Positions 24,243-33,942 are shown, counted from the stretch's first letter. The stretch: 64,000 bases of DNA from Sphingomicrobium nitratireducens (GCF_026157035.1 NZ_JANJZA010000001.1:1715001-1779000); one strand, 5' to 3'. Notes: a model not told the origin generated them from the sequence alone. Numbers and translations: made by a program.

Positions 24243-25342
24243 CAGCGTTCCTCGATGCGCTCCTTGCGCCCTTCCTCGAGCTGCTCCTGCGCCTCGGCCT
24301 CGTCCTCGGGGTCGGCCTCACGCGACACCATCCGCTGGTCGGCATCCTCGACGAGGCACAGCGAGAAATAGATCGGGAAATGATCGGAGCCGATATCGCG
24401 CTCTCGGCGCAGCTCGTTGAGCTGGAAATGAGGGCTCGCGAACAGGTGGTCAAGCGGCCAGCGCATCAGCGGCCACTTGGCGTTGAAGGTGGGATAGAGG
24501 CCGCGCCCGACGCGCGGATCCTTCATGCCCGAGACATCGAGGAACAGGCGGCTCGTCTGCGACCAGGCGACGTCGTTGAGGTCGCCGAACACGACCGCCG
24601 CGCGCCCGTCGTCGCGCACCTCGCGCCCGACCATCACCAGTTCGGCGTCGCGCTCGCCCGTATCGTCGCCCGGCAGCGGCGGTTCGGGATGGACGACGTG
24701 GAGCGCGACCTTGCTGCCGTCGCCCAGCGTGATCGTCCCGTCGATCGAAGGCAGCCCTTCCGCGATGCGGTAACCGACCTCGCCGTCAAACGGCAGTTTC
24801 GACCAGAACAGCATGCCGTAACTGTTGGGGATCGCGGCGGCGAGATGGTGCGGATAGCGCATCGACAGGGTCTTCATCGCCTCCTGCCAGCTCATCCCCG
24901 CCTCGAGCAGCACGACCACGTCGGGGTCGGTCTCGCGCACGAGATCGATAACCCCGCCATAATCGTCGTTGCCGAGCAGCACGTTGGCATTGAGGATCGA
25001 CAGGCTGCGCTCTGCGGGACATTGCGCGGCCGACGCCATTTGGGTGGGAAAGACCCGCAGGTAGCGCGCCGTGTGGAGTAGCTGCCACAGCGTCGCGAGC
25101 ATCAGCAGGCCGACCGCGAACCCGAACCGCTTGCGGCGATAGTCGTCCGCCCCCGCCACCAGGAACACGATCAGCACGATGCCGATGCCGGCCAGTTGCA
25201 GGCGCGGATAGTCGAGCATCCGCACCCACCAGATGTCGGTCGACCAGAGCGGCAGGAAGGCGGCGATGGCGAGCAGCACTGCCAGCACGAGCATGATGCG
25301 GTAGAACCAGCCCCGCCAGCCGACCTTGGTTGGAATGGTCAT
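24242..25342 (-). CDS. Membrane-anchored endonuclease/exonuclease/phosphatase family protein
   Basis: The 366 residues start with three hydrophobic helices (about 14-95), followed by an EEP-fold catalytic domain with NANVL, LLEAG (metal-binding Glu), VVFGDLND and SDHFPIYF (the paired Asp-His). The last 35 residues are strongly acidic and charged. The nuclease/phosphodiesterase substrate is unknown. It lies 3 bp after dgkA in the same run. Confidence 0.88.
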   Translation of the reverse strand: MTIPTKVGWRGWFYRIMLVLAVLLAIAAFLPLWSTDIWWVRMLDYPRLQLAGIGIVLIVFLVAGADDYRRKRFGFAVGLLMLATLWQLLHTARYLRVFPTQMASAAQCPAERSLSILNANVLLGNDDYGGVIDLVRETDPDVVVLLEAGMSWQEAMKTLSMRYPHHLAAAIPNSYGMLFWSKLPFDGEVGYRIAEGLPSIDGTITLGDGSKVALHVVHPEPPLPGDDTGERDAELVMVGREVRDDGRAAVVFGDLNDVAWSQTSRLFLDVSGMKDPRVGRGLYPTFNAKWPLMRWPLDHLFASPHFQLNELRRERDIGSDHFPIYFSLCLVEDADQRMVSREADPEDEAEAQEQLEEGRKERIEER

Positions 25343-25345
25343 CGT

Positions 25346-25729
25346 CTACGCTCCTACCAGGGCCAGCACGTGCGGTCCGAAGATCACCACCGCGACGCCG
25401 AGCGCGGTCAGCGCCATGATCAGCACCGACGCGGCCGCGAGGTCCTTGGCCTTGCCGATCATCGGGTGCCGGTCGAGCGTGATCGCGTCGCACGCGCGTT
25501 CGAGCGCGCTGTTGACCGCCTCGGCAAACCACACCAGTCCGATCATGAGGATGACGAGCGCCCATTCCCAGGATGCCAGTCCGAGCGCCCAGGCGGCGAC
25601 GATCGCCAGGACGCTGCCGGCGGCGTGGAATCGCGTGGTCGGCTCGCCCGCCCACAGGAACTGGAGCCCCTTGAGGGCGAAACCGAATGCGGTCAGGCGA
25701 CCCTTGAGCGTGAAGCGGTCATCGCTCAA
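25346..25729 (-). CDS. dgkA: Diacylglycerol kinase DgkA, TTG start
   Basis: A small membrane kinase of 127 residues that phosphorylates diacylglycerol to phosphatidic acid. It has three helices and the active-site-like [14 protein letters not shown] segment followed by [11 protein letters not shown]. No ATG suits the family N-terminus. A TTG at 25729 overlaps the dxs stop as TTGA and yields the expected [20 protein letters not shown] opening. It is translationally coupled to dxs. Confidence 0.88.
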   Translation of the reverse strand: MSDDRFTLKGRLTAFGFALKGLQFLWAGEPTTRFHAAGSVLAIVAAWALGLASWEWALVILMIGLVWFAEAVNSALERACDAITLDRHPMIGKAKDLAAASVLIMALTALGVAVVIFGPHVLALVGA

Positions 25730-27648
25730 GCCCGCGCGCCCTCGAGCCCGACATCGTTGCGCCGCAATGCCTTGAGGACCATCTCGACGATGTGCGGCGC
25801 GGTCAGCCCGGCTTCCTCGTACTGCTTGTCGGGCGCATCCTGGTCCTGGAAACGGTCGGGCAGGCGCATGGTGCGGATCTTGGCGCCCGCATCGGTCAGC
25901 CCCTCGTCCGAGGCCATCGTCAGCACGTGCGCGCCGAACCCTCCGACCGCGGCTTCCTCGATCGTCACCGCGACCTCGTGGGTTGAAAGCAGTTTGCGGA
26001 TCAGGTCCTCGTCGAGCGGCTTGGCGAAGCGCATGTCGGCGATCGTCACCGAAAGCCCCTTGGCCTCGAGGCTCTCGGCCGCCTTGCGGCATTCCTCGAG
26101 CCGCGCGCCGAGGCTCATCAGCGCGACCGTCTTGCCTTCCTTGACGATCCGGCCCTTGCCGATCTCGAGTTTCTGGGGCGTTTCGGGCAACGGGACACCG
26201 ACGCCGCTGCCACGCGGATAGCGTACCGCGCTGGGTCCCGCGTCGTGGAGCGCCATCGTGTGCACCATGTTGACCAGCTCGGCCTCGTCGGCCGCGGCCA
26301 TCACCACCATGTTGGGCAGCGTGCACAGGTAGGCGAGATCGAAGCTGCCCGCATGGGTGCAGCCGTCGGCGCCGACCAGGCCCGCGCGGTCCATCGCGAA
26401 CCGTACCGGCAGGTTCTGGATCGCGACATCGTGGACGACCTGGTCGTAGGCGCGCTGGAGGAAGGTCGAATAGATGGTGCAGAAGGGACGATGCCCCTGG
26501 GCCGCGAGCCCCGCCGCGAACGTCACCGCGTGCTGCTCGGCGATGCCGACATCGAAGCTGCGGTTCGGGAATTCGGCGCCGAACTTGTCGAGCCCGGTGC
26601 CCGAGGGCATTGCCGCGGTGATCGCGCAGATCTTCTCGTCGCGCCTCGCCTCGTCGATCAGCGCCTTGGCATAGACGCCGGTATAGCTCGGCGGACCGCC
26701 CGCGGACTTCTTCTGCTCGCCCGACACGACGTCGAACTTGGCGACACCGTGATACTTGTCCGCTGCCTTTTCGGCGTAGCTGTAACCCTTGCCTTTCTGG
26801 GTGACGGCATGGATCAGGATCGGCCCGTCCTCGGCGTCGCGCACATTCTCGAGCACCTCGACCAGCGCCTCGACGTCGTGCCCGTCAACCGGGCCGACAT
26901 AATAGAAGCCAAGCTCCTCGAAGAGCGTGCCGCCGGTGACCATGCCGCGCGTATATTCCTCGGCCTTGCGCGCGAGGTTCTCGAAGCCCTTGGGCAGCTT
27001 CTGGATGACCTTCTTGGCGAGTCCGCGCGTCTTCAGGTAGGCCCCCGACGAGACCAGCCGCGACAGATAGTTCGACAGCCCGCCCACGGGCGGCGCGATC
27101 GACATGTCGTTGTCGTTGAGAATGACGATCAGCCGGTTGCCCGCGGCTTCGGCGTTGTTCATCGCCTCGTAGGCCATGCCCGCGCTCATCGCGCCGTCGC
27201 CGATCACCGCGATCGCGCGGCCCGGCTCGTCCGATAGCTTGCGGCTGATCGCAAAGCCCAGCGCCGCCGAGATCGAGGTCGACGAGTGCGCTGCGCCGAA
27301 CGGGTCGTATTCGCTCTCCGCACGCTTGGTGAAGCCGCTGAGCCCGCCGCCCTGGCGGATGGTGCGGATGCGATCGCGCCGCCCGGTTATGATCTTGTGC
27401 GGATAGCATTGGTGGCCGACGTCCCAGATCAGCCGGTCGTGGGGCGTGTCGAACACGTAGTGGATCGCGACCGTCAGCTCGACCACGCCGAGCCCCGCAC
27501 CGAGGTGCCCGCCGGTGACCGACACCGCGTCGATCATCTCGGCGCGCAATTCGTCGGAAAGCTGGCGCAGCTGGCTCTTGTCGAGCTGGCGGAGATCGGC
27601 GGGGTAGTGGACCGTGTCGAGAAGCGGAGTGTCGGGGCGCGTCGTCAT
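25726..27648 (-). CDS. dxs: 1-deoxy-D-xylulose-5-phosphate synthase
   Basis: First enzyme of the MEP isoprenoid pathway, condensing pyruvate and glyceraldehyde-3-phosphate with thiamine diphosphate. It has 640 residues. TPP motif [17 protein letters not shown] near residue 150, [11 protein letters not shown], and in the second half [19 protein letters not shown]. It heads an eight-gene run extending to proC with overlaps or very short gaps. Confidence 0.96.
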   Translation of the reverse strand: MTTRPDTPLLDTVHYPADLRQLDKSQLRQLSDELRAEMIDAVSVTGGHLGAGLGVVELTVAIHYVFDTPHDRLIWDVGHQCYPHKIITGRRDRIRTIRQGGGLSGFTKRAESEYDPFGAAHSSTSISAALGFAISRKLSDEPGRAIAVIGDGAMSAGMAYEAMNNAEAAGNRLIVILNDNDMSIAPPVGGLSNYLSRLVSSGAYLKTRGLAKKVIQKLPKGFENLARKAEEYTRGMVTGGTLFEELGFYYVGPVDGHDVEALVEVLENVRDAEDGPILIHAVTQKGKGYSYAEKAADKYHGVAKFDVVSGEQKKSAGGPPSYTGVYAKALIDEARRDEKICAITAAMPSGTGLDKFGAEFPNRSFDVGIAEQHAVTFAAGLAAQGHRPFCTIYSTFLQRAYDQVVHDVAIQNLPVRFAMDRAGLVGADGCTHAGSFDLAYLCTLPNMVVMAAADEAELVNMVHTMALHDAGPSAVRYPRGSGVGVPLPETPQKLEIGKGRIVKEGKTVALMSLGARLEECRKAAESLEAKGLSVTIADMRFAKPLDEDLIRKLLSTHEVAVTIEEAAVGGFGAHVLTMASDEGLTDAGAKIRTMRLPDRFQDQDAPDKQYEEAGLTAPHIVEMVLKALRRNDVGLEGARA

Positions 27649-27719
27649 AGAGCTTCCCTAACCGCGTCTCTCCCCTCTGTCGATAAGGGCCTTTAGCCGA
27701 ACGTTTCGCAGACGGAAAT

Positions 27720-28181
27720 TCAGTCGGCGCAGTCGCCGCAGCGTCCGCGCACCTCGATCACCGGCCGCTGGGCCGAAAAGCCCGCGCCCTCGGCCGCCTT
27801 GCGTACCCCGCCCGCGAGCCCGTCATCGTCGAGATGGGTCGCCTTCCCGCAATCGTCGCAGATGAGGAAGATGCAGTCGTGGAGGCAGCCGGGATGCTCG
27901 TTGGCGACATAGCCGTTGGCGCTCTCGAGCCGCCGCGCGAGGTTCGAGGTCACGAACAGGTCGAGAATGCGATAGACGCTGTTGGCGGCGACCTTGCGCC
28001 CGCGCGCCTCGGAGACCTTGGCGGCGATGTCGTAGGCGCTGGCCGGCTGCTTGAAGGTCGAGAGCGCTGCGAACACCGCCTCGCGCATTTCGGTCCATTG
28101 TTCGCCCGATGCGACGAGCTGGTCGCGCGCGGCCTCCTTGAGGTCGGCACCATGATGCGCTTCGTGAGTGTGGCGGGTCAT
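27720..28181 (-). CDS. Fur family transcriptional regulator, Zur-like
   Basis: The 153 residues have a winged helix (about 25-90; ANSVYRILDLFVTSNLARR) and a metal-binding C-terminal half with CDDCGK and a terminal CGDC, the structural zinc pairs of Fur proteins. The N-terminus is His-rich (TRHTHEAHHG). It sits next to merC and not to iron-uptake genes, which favours a zinc (Zur) role, but iron or other metals are possible. The start at 28181 is chosen because the family N-terminus begins there. Confidence 0.85.
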   Translation of the reverse strand: MTRHTHEAHHGADLKEAARDQLVASGEQWTEMREAVFAALSTFKQPASAYDIAAKVSEARGRKVAANSVYRILDLFVTSNLARRLESANGYVANEHPGCLHDCIFLICDDCGKATHLDDDGLAGGVRKAAEGAGFSAQRPVIEVRGRCGDCAD

Positions 28182-28219
28182 GCCGGGAAGATAGGCTCCC
28201 CGCGCCCCGATTCCAAGCG

Positions 28220-28600
28220 TCAGTCGCCCGCGATGAGGTTGAGCTTGTGCGCCAGGGCGACGATCCCGACGCCGCACATGGTGGCGATCACTTCCTCGCC
28301 ATTGTGAGGCAGAGCGAGCGCGCCGCCCATCACGCCGATCCCGAGCCCGCCGATCGCGCCGGGCATCATGAACCCATGCTGGCGCGCGCCCATCACCAGC
28401 GACAGGCCGCCGAGCAGCATCGCGACGAGCAGGCCGCCTTCGTGGATCATCTCGTTGCCGAGCAGCGCGCCGCCACTCGCCAGCACCGCCACGATCACGC
28501 TCGAGGCGAGGCAATGGACGAGGCACAGCCCCGAAAGGCCGATCGCCATCCGGTCGAGCCGGTGAGTCGAAAGGGACGCTGCGAACATGATGGCACGCAT
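28220..28600 (-). CDS. MerC domain membrane protein
   Basis: About 126 residues with four hydrophobic helices and the paired cysteines of MerC in SGLCLVHCLA. MerC proteins move mercury or other soft metals; in Sphingomonads chromosomal MerC-like genes often lie beside a Fur-family gene. Starts at 28600 or 28588 are both possible; GGTGGG precedes the first. An imperfect palindrome lies just upstream. Confidence 0.82.
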   Translation of the reverse strand: MRAIMFAASLSTHRLDRMAIGLSGLCLVHCLASSVIVAVLASGGALLGNEMIHEGGLLVAMLLGGLSLVMGARQHGFMMPGAIGGLGIGVMGGALALPHNGEEVIATMCGVGIVALAHKLNLIAGD

Positions 28601-28614
28601 ATAGGCCCACCCAT

Positions 28615-28632
28615 GTGACGTGACAACATCAC
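28615..28632. promoter_or_regulatory. Imperfect palindrome between merC and ctaA
   Basis: GTGACGT-GACA-ACATCAC has 7-bp arms matching at 6 of 7 positions and lies 15 bp upstream of merC. Size and location suit a Fur/Zur-family operator, and a Zur-like gene is next door. The match to published Zur motifs cannot be checked here. Confidence 0.35.
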
Positions 28633-28719
28633 ATCGCGCATTTTTTATCGATTTCGGTGAAGGTGTGGCCCATCGGACAGGCTTTCCTTTCGCGCGCCAA
28701 GGCGGCAATAGCGCGCTCC

Positions 28720-29757
28720 ATGACGACACGCCCTGCCCTGATGCCCGAAACCGCCCGCCCGATCGCCCTGGCCAACTGGCTGCTGGCAGTCGCCGCTTTG
28801 GTCTTCACCATGGTCGTCGTGGGCGGGATAACGCGGCTGACCGAAAGCGGCCTGTCGATCACCCGCTGGGACCTCGTCACGGGCGCGCTGCCGCCGATGA
28901 GCGAGGCGGCCTGGCAGGAGCAGTTCGACCTCTACCGCCAGACCCCGGAATATCTCGAGATCAACGGCCCGGCGGGGATGGACCTTGCCCAATACAAGTT
29001 CATCTTCTTCTGGGAGTGGTTCCACCGCCTGCTCGGCCGCCTCGTCGGGCTCGCTTTCGCCCTCCCGCTCCTGTGGTTCTGGATCAGGAAGCAGGTGCCC
29101 CAAGGCTACAAGCCGCGCCTCCTCGCCCTCCTCGCATTGGGCGCCAGCCAGGGCGCGCTCGGCTGGTTCATGGTCCAGTCGGGCCTCGTCGAGCGCACCG
29201 ACGTGTCGCACTTCCGCCTCTCGGCGCACCTGCTCACCGCGCTCTTCATCCTCGCCGGCTTGCTGTGGACCGCGTTCGACCTGCGCGCGCTCGCGAAGGG
29301 CGTGGCACGCAGCCGCCTCACCCCGCTCTCGATCAAGGTCTCCCTAGTCCTGTTCGTCCAGCTGCTGCTCGGCGCGTGGGTCGCGGGGCTCGATGCGGGC
29401 TACGTCGCCTCCGACTGGCCGCTGATGCAGGGCGACGTCGTCCCGCGTGGGATCGACTGGGAGATGGGCGCACTGCACGCCTTTACCCACGACCCTTTCC
29501 TGATCCACTGGCTGCACCGCTGGTGGGCATGGCTCGCGGTCGCCGCGCTCGTCCTCCTCGCGCGCGCTGTCAAACCGGCCGAGCGTCGTGCCTCGATCGC
29601 GATCCACAGCGCGTTCGGCGTCCAGATCCTCCTCGGCATCGCCACCGTGATGAGCGGCATGAACATCGTGCTGGCCGTGCTCCACCAGGCGGTCGGCGCA
29701 TTGGTGGTTGCGGCCACCGCCTACGGGGCGCATGTCAACGGCAGGCCCCGGGAGTAG
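28720..29757 (+). CDS. ctaA: Heme A synthase (COX15/CtaA)
   Basis: Converts heme O to heme A for aa3-type cytochrome oxidase in the inner membrane. The 345 residues have eight predicted helices. Family motifs: VVVGGITRLTESGLSITRW at the first helix, and His in EWFHRLLGR, HFRLSAHLL, HRWWAW and VLHQAVGALV. The start at 28720 (MTTRPALMPETA) fits the family; the upstream in-frame extension is not conserved in character. It is divergent from merC and followed 4 bp later by cutA. Confidence 0.94.
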   Translation: MTTRPALMPETARPIALANWLLAVAALVFTMVVVGGITRLTESGLSITRWDLVTGALPPMSEAAWQEQFDLYRQTPEYLEINGPAGMDLAQYKFIFFWEWFHRLLGRLVGLAFALPLLWFWIRKQVPQGYKPRLLALLALGASQGALGWFMVQSGLVERTDVSHFRLSAHLLTALFILAGLLWTAFDLRALAKGVARSRLTPLSIKVSLVLFVQLLLGAWVAGLDAGYVASDWPLMQGDVVPRGIDWEMGALHAFTHDPFLIHWLHRWWAWLAVAALVLLARAVKPAERRASIAIHSAFGVQILLGIATVMSGMNIVLAVLHQAVGALVVAATAYGAHVNGRPRE

Positions 29758-29761
29758 CTTC

Positions 29762-30097
29762 ATGACGCAGACCGCCGCATCCGCCTTCATCCTGTGCACC
29801 GACCTTGCCGAGGCGCAGGCGATCGGGCGCGCGCTGGTCGAGGAGCGGCTTGCCGCCTGCGTCAACATCCTCCAGCCGGCCCGCTCCATCTACCGCTGGG
29901 AAGGCGCGATCGAGACCGCCAGCGAAGTGCCGATCATCGCCAAGACCACGCTCGAGGCGGCCGATGCACTGATCGCGCGCGTCAAGGAACTGCACGGCTA
30001 TTCGGTGCCGGCCATCACGCTCTGGCCGATCGCCAAATTGCCCGACGACTATGCCCGCTGGATCGAGGAAAATACCGGCCCGCAGGCGACCGCCTGA
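29762..30097 (+). CDS. cutA: Divalent-cation tolerance protein CutA
   Basis: A small trimeric cytoplasmic protein (111 residues) with ferredoxin-like fold. Family motifs are EERLAACVNI, SIYRWEGAIE, KTTLEAADALIARVKELHGYSVPAI. Its molecular role is uncertain, though linked to copper tolerance in E. coli. It directly follows ctaA. Confidence 0.93.
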   Translation: MTQTAASAFILCTDLAEAQAIGRALVEERLAACVNILQPARSIYRWEGAIETASEVPIIAKTTLEAADALIARVKELHGYSVPAITLWPIAKLPDDYARWIEENTGPQATA

Positions 30098-30142
30098 CCC
30101 GTTCTGGTATTTAAATACCCGTCAGCAACCCCGCTGAAATGC

Positions 30143-30171
30143 TTGACTTATTCGCGTCCCGGCGCCAATAG
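30143..30171 (+). promoter_or_regulatory. Probable promoter of rplM-rpsI
   Basis: TTGACT followed after 17 bp by CAATAG lies about 70 bp before the rplM ATG. The -35 matches the consensus at 5 of 6 positions; the -10 is weak. A 14-bp palindrome GGTATTTAAATACC at 30106-30119 lies just upstream. Confidence 0.4.
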
Positions 30172-30241
30172 CGCGCCCAACGGCGCTTCCCGGTGGGAGG
30201 CGCTATGTTTCGTTTCACCAAAATTCCACGAAGGAATTGCC

Positions 30242-30721
30242 ATGAAGGCCCTCATGAAGACCACCAAGCCGGCGAAACCGGCCGAGGTCGAAAAGAAGTG
30301 GCATCTGATCGATGCCGAGGGGCTGGTCGTCGGCCGCGTTGCCGTGATCATCGCCAACCTCATCCGCGGCAAGCACAAAGCCAGCTTCACGCCGCACGTC
30401 GACAATGGCGACCATGTCGTCGTCATCAATGCCGACAAGGTCCGCTTCACCTCGAACAAGGCGCAGACCAAGAAGTATTACAAGCACACCGGCTATGCCG
30501 GCGGCATCAAGGAAACCACGCCTGCCAAGATCATGGAGGGCAAGTTCCCCGAGCGCGTGCTTGAGGCGGCGGTCAAGAACATGGTTCCCCGCGGTCCCCT
30601 CGGCCGTGCGGTCATGAAGAACCTGCACCTCTACAACGGGACCGAGCATCCGCATGCCGGTCAGAACCCCGAAGTCCTCGACGTCGCGTCGATGAACCGC
30701 AAGAACAAGGTGGGCGCATAA
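30242..30721 (+). CDS. rplM: 50S ribosomal protein L13
   Basis: The 159 residues carry L13 signatures: [48 protein letters not shown] and [18 protein letters not shown] precedes the ATG. It forms the usual two-gene ribosomal operon with rpsI, 1 bp downstream. Confidence 0.97.
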   Translation: MKALMKTTKPAKPAEVEKKWHLIDAEGLVVGRVAVIIANLIRGKHKASFTPHVDNGDHVVVINADKVRFTSNKAQTKKYYKHTGYAGGIKETTPAKIMEGKFPERVLEAAVKNMVPRGPLGRAVMKNLHLYNGTEHPHAGQNPEVLDVASMNRKNKVGA

Positions 30722-30722
30722 C

Positions 30723-31316
30723 ATGGCCGACAAGAAGTCTCTCGCTGACCTGGGCGACCTGACCAAGGATCAGGAAGCCGAAAAGAAGGCGACCAAGAAG
30801 GCCGACACCAAGGCCGAAACCCAGACCGAAGAGCAGGCGGCAGACGCCCCGGCCGAGACCGCGGCGGAAGAAACCGTCGTCGAGACCCCGGTCGTCGAAG
30901 CCCCCCTGCGCGAGCAGGAGCTTGACGAGCATGGCCGCGCCTATGCGACCGGCCGCCGCAAGGACGCCGTTGCGCGCGTCTGGCTCAAGCGGGGCTCGGG
31001 CAAGATTACCGTCAACGGCCGCGACCAGGCGGTCTACTTCGCGCGTCCGACGCAGCGTCTCGTCATCAACCAGCCGTTCGGTATCACCGATCGCGTTGGC
31101 CAGTATGACGTCGTCGCCACCGTCAAGGGCGGCGGCCTGTCGGGTCAGGCCGGCGCGGTGCTGCACGGCATCGCCCAGGCGCTGAGCCGCTACGAGCCGG
31201 CGCTGCGCACCACCGTCAAGCGCGCCGGGTTCCTCACCCGCGACAGCCGCGTGGTCGAGCGTAAGAAATACGGCAAGGCCAAGGCCCGCCGTTCGTTCCA
31301 GTTCTCGAAGCGCTAA
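30723..31316 (+). CDS. rpsI: 30S ribosomal protein S9 with N-terminal extension
   Basis: The C-terminal 130 residues are a standard S9 ([37 protein letters not shown], and the FSKR end). Ahead of them is an extension of about 65 residues rich in Ala, Glu, Lys and Thr, predicted disordered. Similar extensions occur in related alphaproteobacteria. ATG at 30723 immediately follows the rplM stop. Confidence 0.96.
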   Translation: MADKKSLADLGDLTKDQEAEKKATKKADTKAETQTEEQAADAPAETAAEETVVETPVVEAPLREQELDEHGRAYATGRRKDAVARVWLKRGSGKITVNGRDQAVYFARPTQRLVINQPFGITDRVGQYDVVATVKGGGLSGQAGAVLHGIAQALSRYEPALRTTVKRAGFLTRDSRVVERKKYGKAKARRSFQFSKR

Positions 31317-31341
31317 GCGCTTCGCCACTGGCGACAAGATC

Positions 31342-31375
31342 GGGGCGTCCCTTCGCGGGGGCGCCCTTTTCTTTT
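31342..31375 (+). terminator. Rho-independent terminator after rpsI
   Basis: GGGCGTCCC pairs with GGGGCGCCC (one G-T wobble) around a short TTCGC-type loop and is followed by TTTTCTTTT. It closes the rplM-rpsI operon. Confidence 0.85.
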
Positions 31376-31421
31376 GTCCTGAGCTGGCGCAATCTCCCGA
31401 CCAACCACGGGAGGCGCATCG

Positions 31422-32630
31422 ATGGCATCACACGACATTCTCATTATCGGCGGCGGCGCGGCAGGGATCGCGACCGCGGCCTCGCTGCTCCAGCGCCGCG
31501 CGGGCCTCGACATCGCCATCGTCGAACCGTCCGAGGATCATTACTACCAGCCCGGCTGGACGATGGTCGGCGGGGGAATTTTCAACAAGGAAGACACGCA
31601 CCGCCGCGAAGCCGACGTGATGCCCGCAGGCGTCACCTGGATCAAAGCCCGCTGCGCCTCCTTCCAGCCCGACGCCCACCAGGTCACGCTCGAGGATGGC
31701 TCGACCGTCTCCTACAAGCTCTTGATCGTGGCGGCGGGCCTGACCCTCGACTGGGGCCGCATCGACGGGCTCGAAGCGACGCTCGGCCAGAACGGCGTCA
31801 CCTCCAACTATCGCTACGACCTTGCCCCCTACACGTGGGAGCTGGTCAACCGGCTCGAGCGCGGCACCGCGCTGTTCACCCAGCCGCCGATGCCGATCAA
31901 GTGCGCCGGCGCGCCGCAAAAGGCGATGTATCTCTCGTGCAGCCGCTTCGAACAGCGCGGCGTCCTCAAGGACATGAAGGTTGAATTCCACAATGCCGGC
32001 CCGGTCCTGTTCGGGGTCGAGGCCTACGTCCCCGCGCTGATGGAATATGTCGAGCGCTACGGCATCGGCCTCAAGTTCGGCTCGACCCTCGTGGCGGTCG
32101 ACGGGCCGGCGCAAAAGGCGACCTTCAAGACCGAAGCGGGCGAGGTCGTGCGCGACTTCGACATGCTCCACGTCACGCCCTTCCAGAAGGCCCCCGACTT
32201 CATCGCGCAGAGCCCGCTCGCGGCGGAAAGCGGCTATGTCGAGGTCGACGACGCGACGCTGCGCCACAAGCGCTATCTCGACATCTTCGCGCTGGGCGAT
32301 TGCGGCTCGATGCCCAACGCCAAGACCGCTGCCGCCGCGCGCAAGCAGGCGCCGATCGCCGCCGTCAACGCGCTCGCCGTGCTCGACGGCAAGGAGCCGT
32401 CGGCCAAGTATGACGGCTATGGCAGCTGCCCGCTCACGGTCGAACACGGCAAGATCGTCCTCGCCGAGTTCGGCTATGGCGGTAAGCTCTTGCCGACCTT
32501 CCCGTCCTGGCTGATCGAGGGCACGAAACCGAGCAGCCTGTCGTGGAAGCTGAAGGCGGACGTGCTGCCGTGGGTCTATTGGAACGCGATGCTGAAGGGG
32601 CGCGAATGGCTGGTCCATCCGGGGGCGTGA
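31422..32630 (+). CDS. sqr: Sulfide:quinone oxidoreductase, type II-like
   Basis: A flavoprotein of 402 residues expected to oxidise sulfide and pass electrons to quinone at the membrane surface. The FAD motif IIGGGAAGIATAA is at the N-terminus and ALGDCGSMPNAKTAAAARKQ near 290-310 binds FAD. Two cysteines, Cys161 (IKCAGAPQK) and Cys336 (GYGSCPLTV), match the redox-active pair of mitochondrial-type (type II) SQR; the third cysteine of type I enzymes is not seen. It overlaps the following regulator gene by 25 nt, suggesting the two are expressed together. Confidence 0.88.
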   Translation: MASHDILIIGGGAAGIATAASLLQRRAGLDIAIVEPSEDHYYQPGWTMVGGGIFNKEDTHRREADVMPAGVTWIKARCASFQPDAHQVTLEDGSTVSYKLLIVAAGLTLDWGRIDGLEATLGQNGVTSNYRYDLAPYTWELVNRLERGTALFTQPPMPIKCAGAPQKAMYLSCSRFEQRGVLKDMKVEFHNAGPVLFGVEAYVPALMEYVERYGIGLKFGSTLVAVDGPAQKATFKTEAGEVVRDFDMLHVTPFQKAPDFIAQSPLAAESGYVEVDDATLRHKRYLDIFALGDCGSMPNAKTAAAARKQAPIAAVNALAVLDGKEPSAKYDGYGSCPLTVEHGKIVLAEFGYGGKLLPTFPSWLIEGTKPSSLSWKLKADVLPWVYWNAMLKGREWLVHPGA

Positions 32631-33667
32631 GCCCCTTGCGCTTCGGCGACTTCACCCTCGACATCGCCAACCGCCGCCTGCTCGACAAGGGCGCGCCGGT
32701 CGACTTGAACGCTCGCTATCTCGACGCGCTCGCGCTGATGGCGCAGCGCCCGGGCGATCTCGTCACCAAGGACGAATTTCTCGACACCGCCTGGAACGGC
32801 GTTCCCGTCACCGACGAGGCGCTCACCCAAGCCATCCGCAAGCTGCGCCAGGCCTTGGGCGACGACGCCAATGCCCCGCGCTACATCGAGACCGTCCCCA
32901 AGCACGGCTACCGCTTCATCGCCCCCGTTGAGAGCGCCGACACGCCCGCGCCAGCTGCTTCCCGCCCGGCGACCGACTGGCTCGGCCTCGCCGCCTCGGG
33001 CACGATCGGCGGCGGCATGGCGGGCCTTCTGGGCGGTCTTCTCTACGGCCTCGGCGGGACTAGCCAGCCGCTCGCCCCCGGCATGGGCGCCGCCTCGGTG
33101 CTCGTCGTGCTCGTCTCGCTCAACATCCTCGTCGGCCTTGCGGGCGGCGCAGGGGTTTCGGCGGGCATCGCGCTGGCCCATCGCCTCAAGGGCGCCGCGC
33201 TTCCCTTCCTGATGGCGGGCGGCGCGATCGGCGGGCTGCTCGTCGGCACCTTCGCCCGCCTGCTCGGCATCGACGCCTTCACACTTCTCTTCGGCCAGGC
33301 GCCCGCGCGCATGACGGGCGGGTTCGAGGGCTCGCTCCTCGGCCTTGCCGTCGGGGTCGGCGCGTGGGCCGCGCTGCGCCCGGACGGCCTCGCTTCTCCG
33401 CGCCGCGCGATCGGCCTCGGCGCGGCCAGCGGCGCCTTCGCAGGACTTGCCATCGCCTTGTTCGGCGGCACGTTGATGGCCGGCAGCCTCGCCGCCTTGT
33501 CGCGCAATTTCGACGGTTCGCGCCTCGACCTTGACCGGCTCGCGCACCTCGTCGGCGAAGCGCAGTTCGGCCCGCTTTCGACCGCGCTGACCGCGGCGCT
33601 CGAAGGCCTGTTGTTCGGCGGCTGCATCGCCGCCGCGCTGCTCTTTGCCTTGCGGCAGCGCGCCTAG
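32606..33667 (+). CDS. Winged-helix (OmpR/ToxR-type) protein with polytopic membrane domain
   Basis: Residues about 8-105 form an OmpR/PhoB-type winged helix (LRFGDFTLDIANRRLLDKG, ALTQAIRKLRQALGD, YIETVPKHGYRF), as in CadC/ToxR one-component regulators. Residues about 120-350 are Gly/Ala/Leu-rich with about six or seven hydrophobic helices in place of the single helix and periplasmic domain of CadC. There is no receiver domain. The ATG at 32606 has GAAGGGG ahead and lies inside the SQR reading frame; a GTG at 32627 forming GTGA with the SQR stop is the alternative. It may regulate or sense sulfide or quinone status (inference). Confidence 0.82.
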   Translation: MAGPSGGVSPLRFGDFTLDIANRRLLDKGAPVDLNARYLDALALMAQRPGDLVTKDEFLDTAWNGVPVTDEALTQAIRKLRQALGDDANAPRYIETVPKHGYRFIAPVESADTPAPAASRPATDWLGLAASGTIGGGMAGLLGGLLYGLGGTSQPLAPGMGAASVLVVLVSLNILVGLAGGAGVSAGIALAHRLKGAALPFLMAGGAIGGLLVGTFARLLGIDAFTLLFGQAPARMTGGFEGSLLGLAVGVGAWAALRPDGLASPRRAIGLGAASGAFAGLAIALFGGTLMAGSLAALSRNFDGSRLDLDRLAHLVGEAQFGPLSTALTAALEGLLFGGCIAAALLFALRQRA

Positions 33668-33942
33668 CCCAGCCGCATGTGGATCTCGTCGGTCGCCAGC
33701 GGCACCGACACGCGCTTCAACCGGCTCGTCTCGCCCGAGACGATGTCGATCGCCGACTTGGGCACGCTCAGCGCCTTGGCGAGCAGTTTCACCAGTTCCG
33801 CATTGGCCGCCCCGTCGGCGGGCGCGGCGGCGACGCGCACCTCGAGCGCCTCGCGCCCGTCCGCGGTCGGACGCCAGCCGCCCACCCCGGGCCTGGCGCT
33901 GCGCGGCGTCACCCGCACGGCGATGATCGATGACGCTTCCAT
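33664..33942 (-). CDS. DUF167 (YggU) family protein
   Basis: A small conserved protein of 92 residues with the YggU signature (VRVTPRSARPGV, then EVRVAAAPADGAANAELVKLL). Function unknown despite wide distribution. It ends 4 nt into the convergent regulator gene and begins near the divergent amn gene. Confidence 0.9.
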   Translation of the reverse strand: MEASSIIAVRVTPRSARPGVGGWRPTADGREALEVRVAAAPADGAANAELVKLLAKALSVPKSAIDIVSGETSRLKRVSVPLATDEIHMRLG

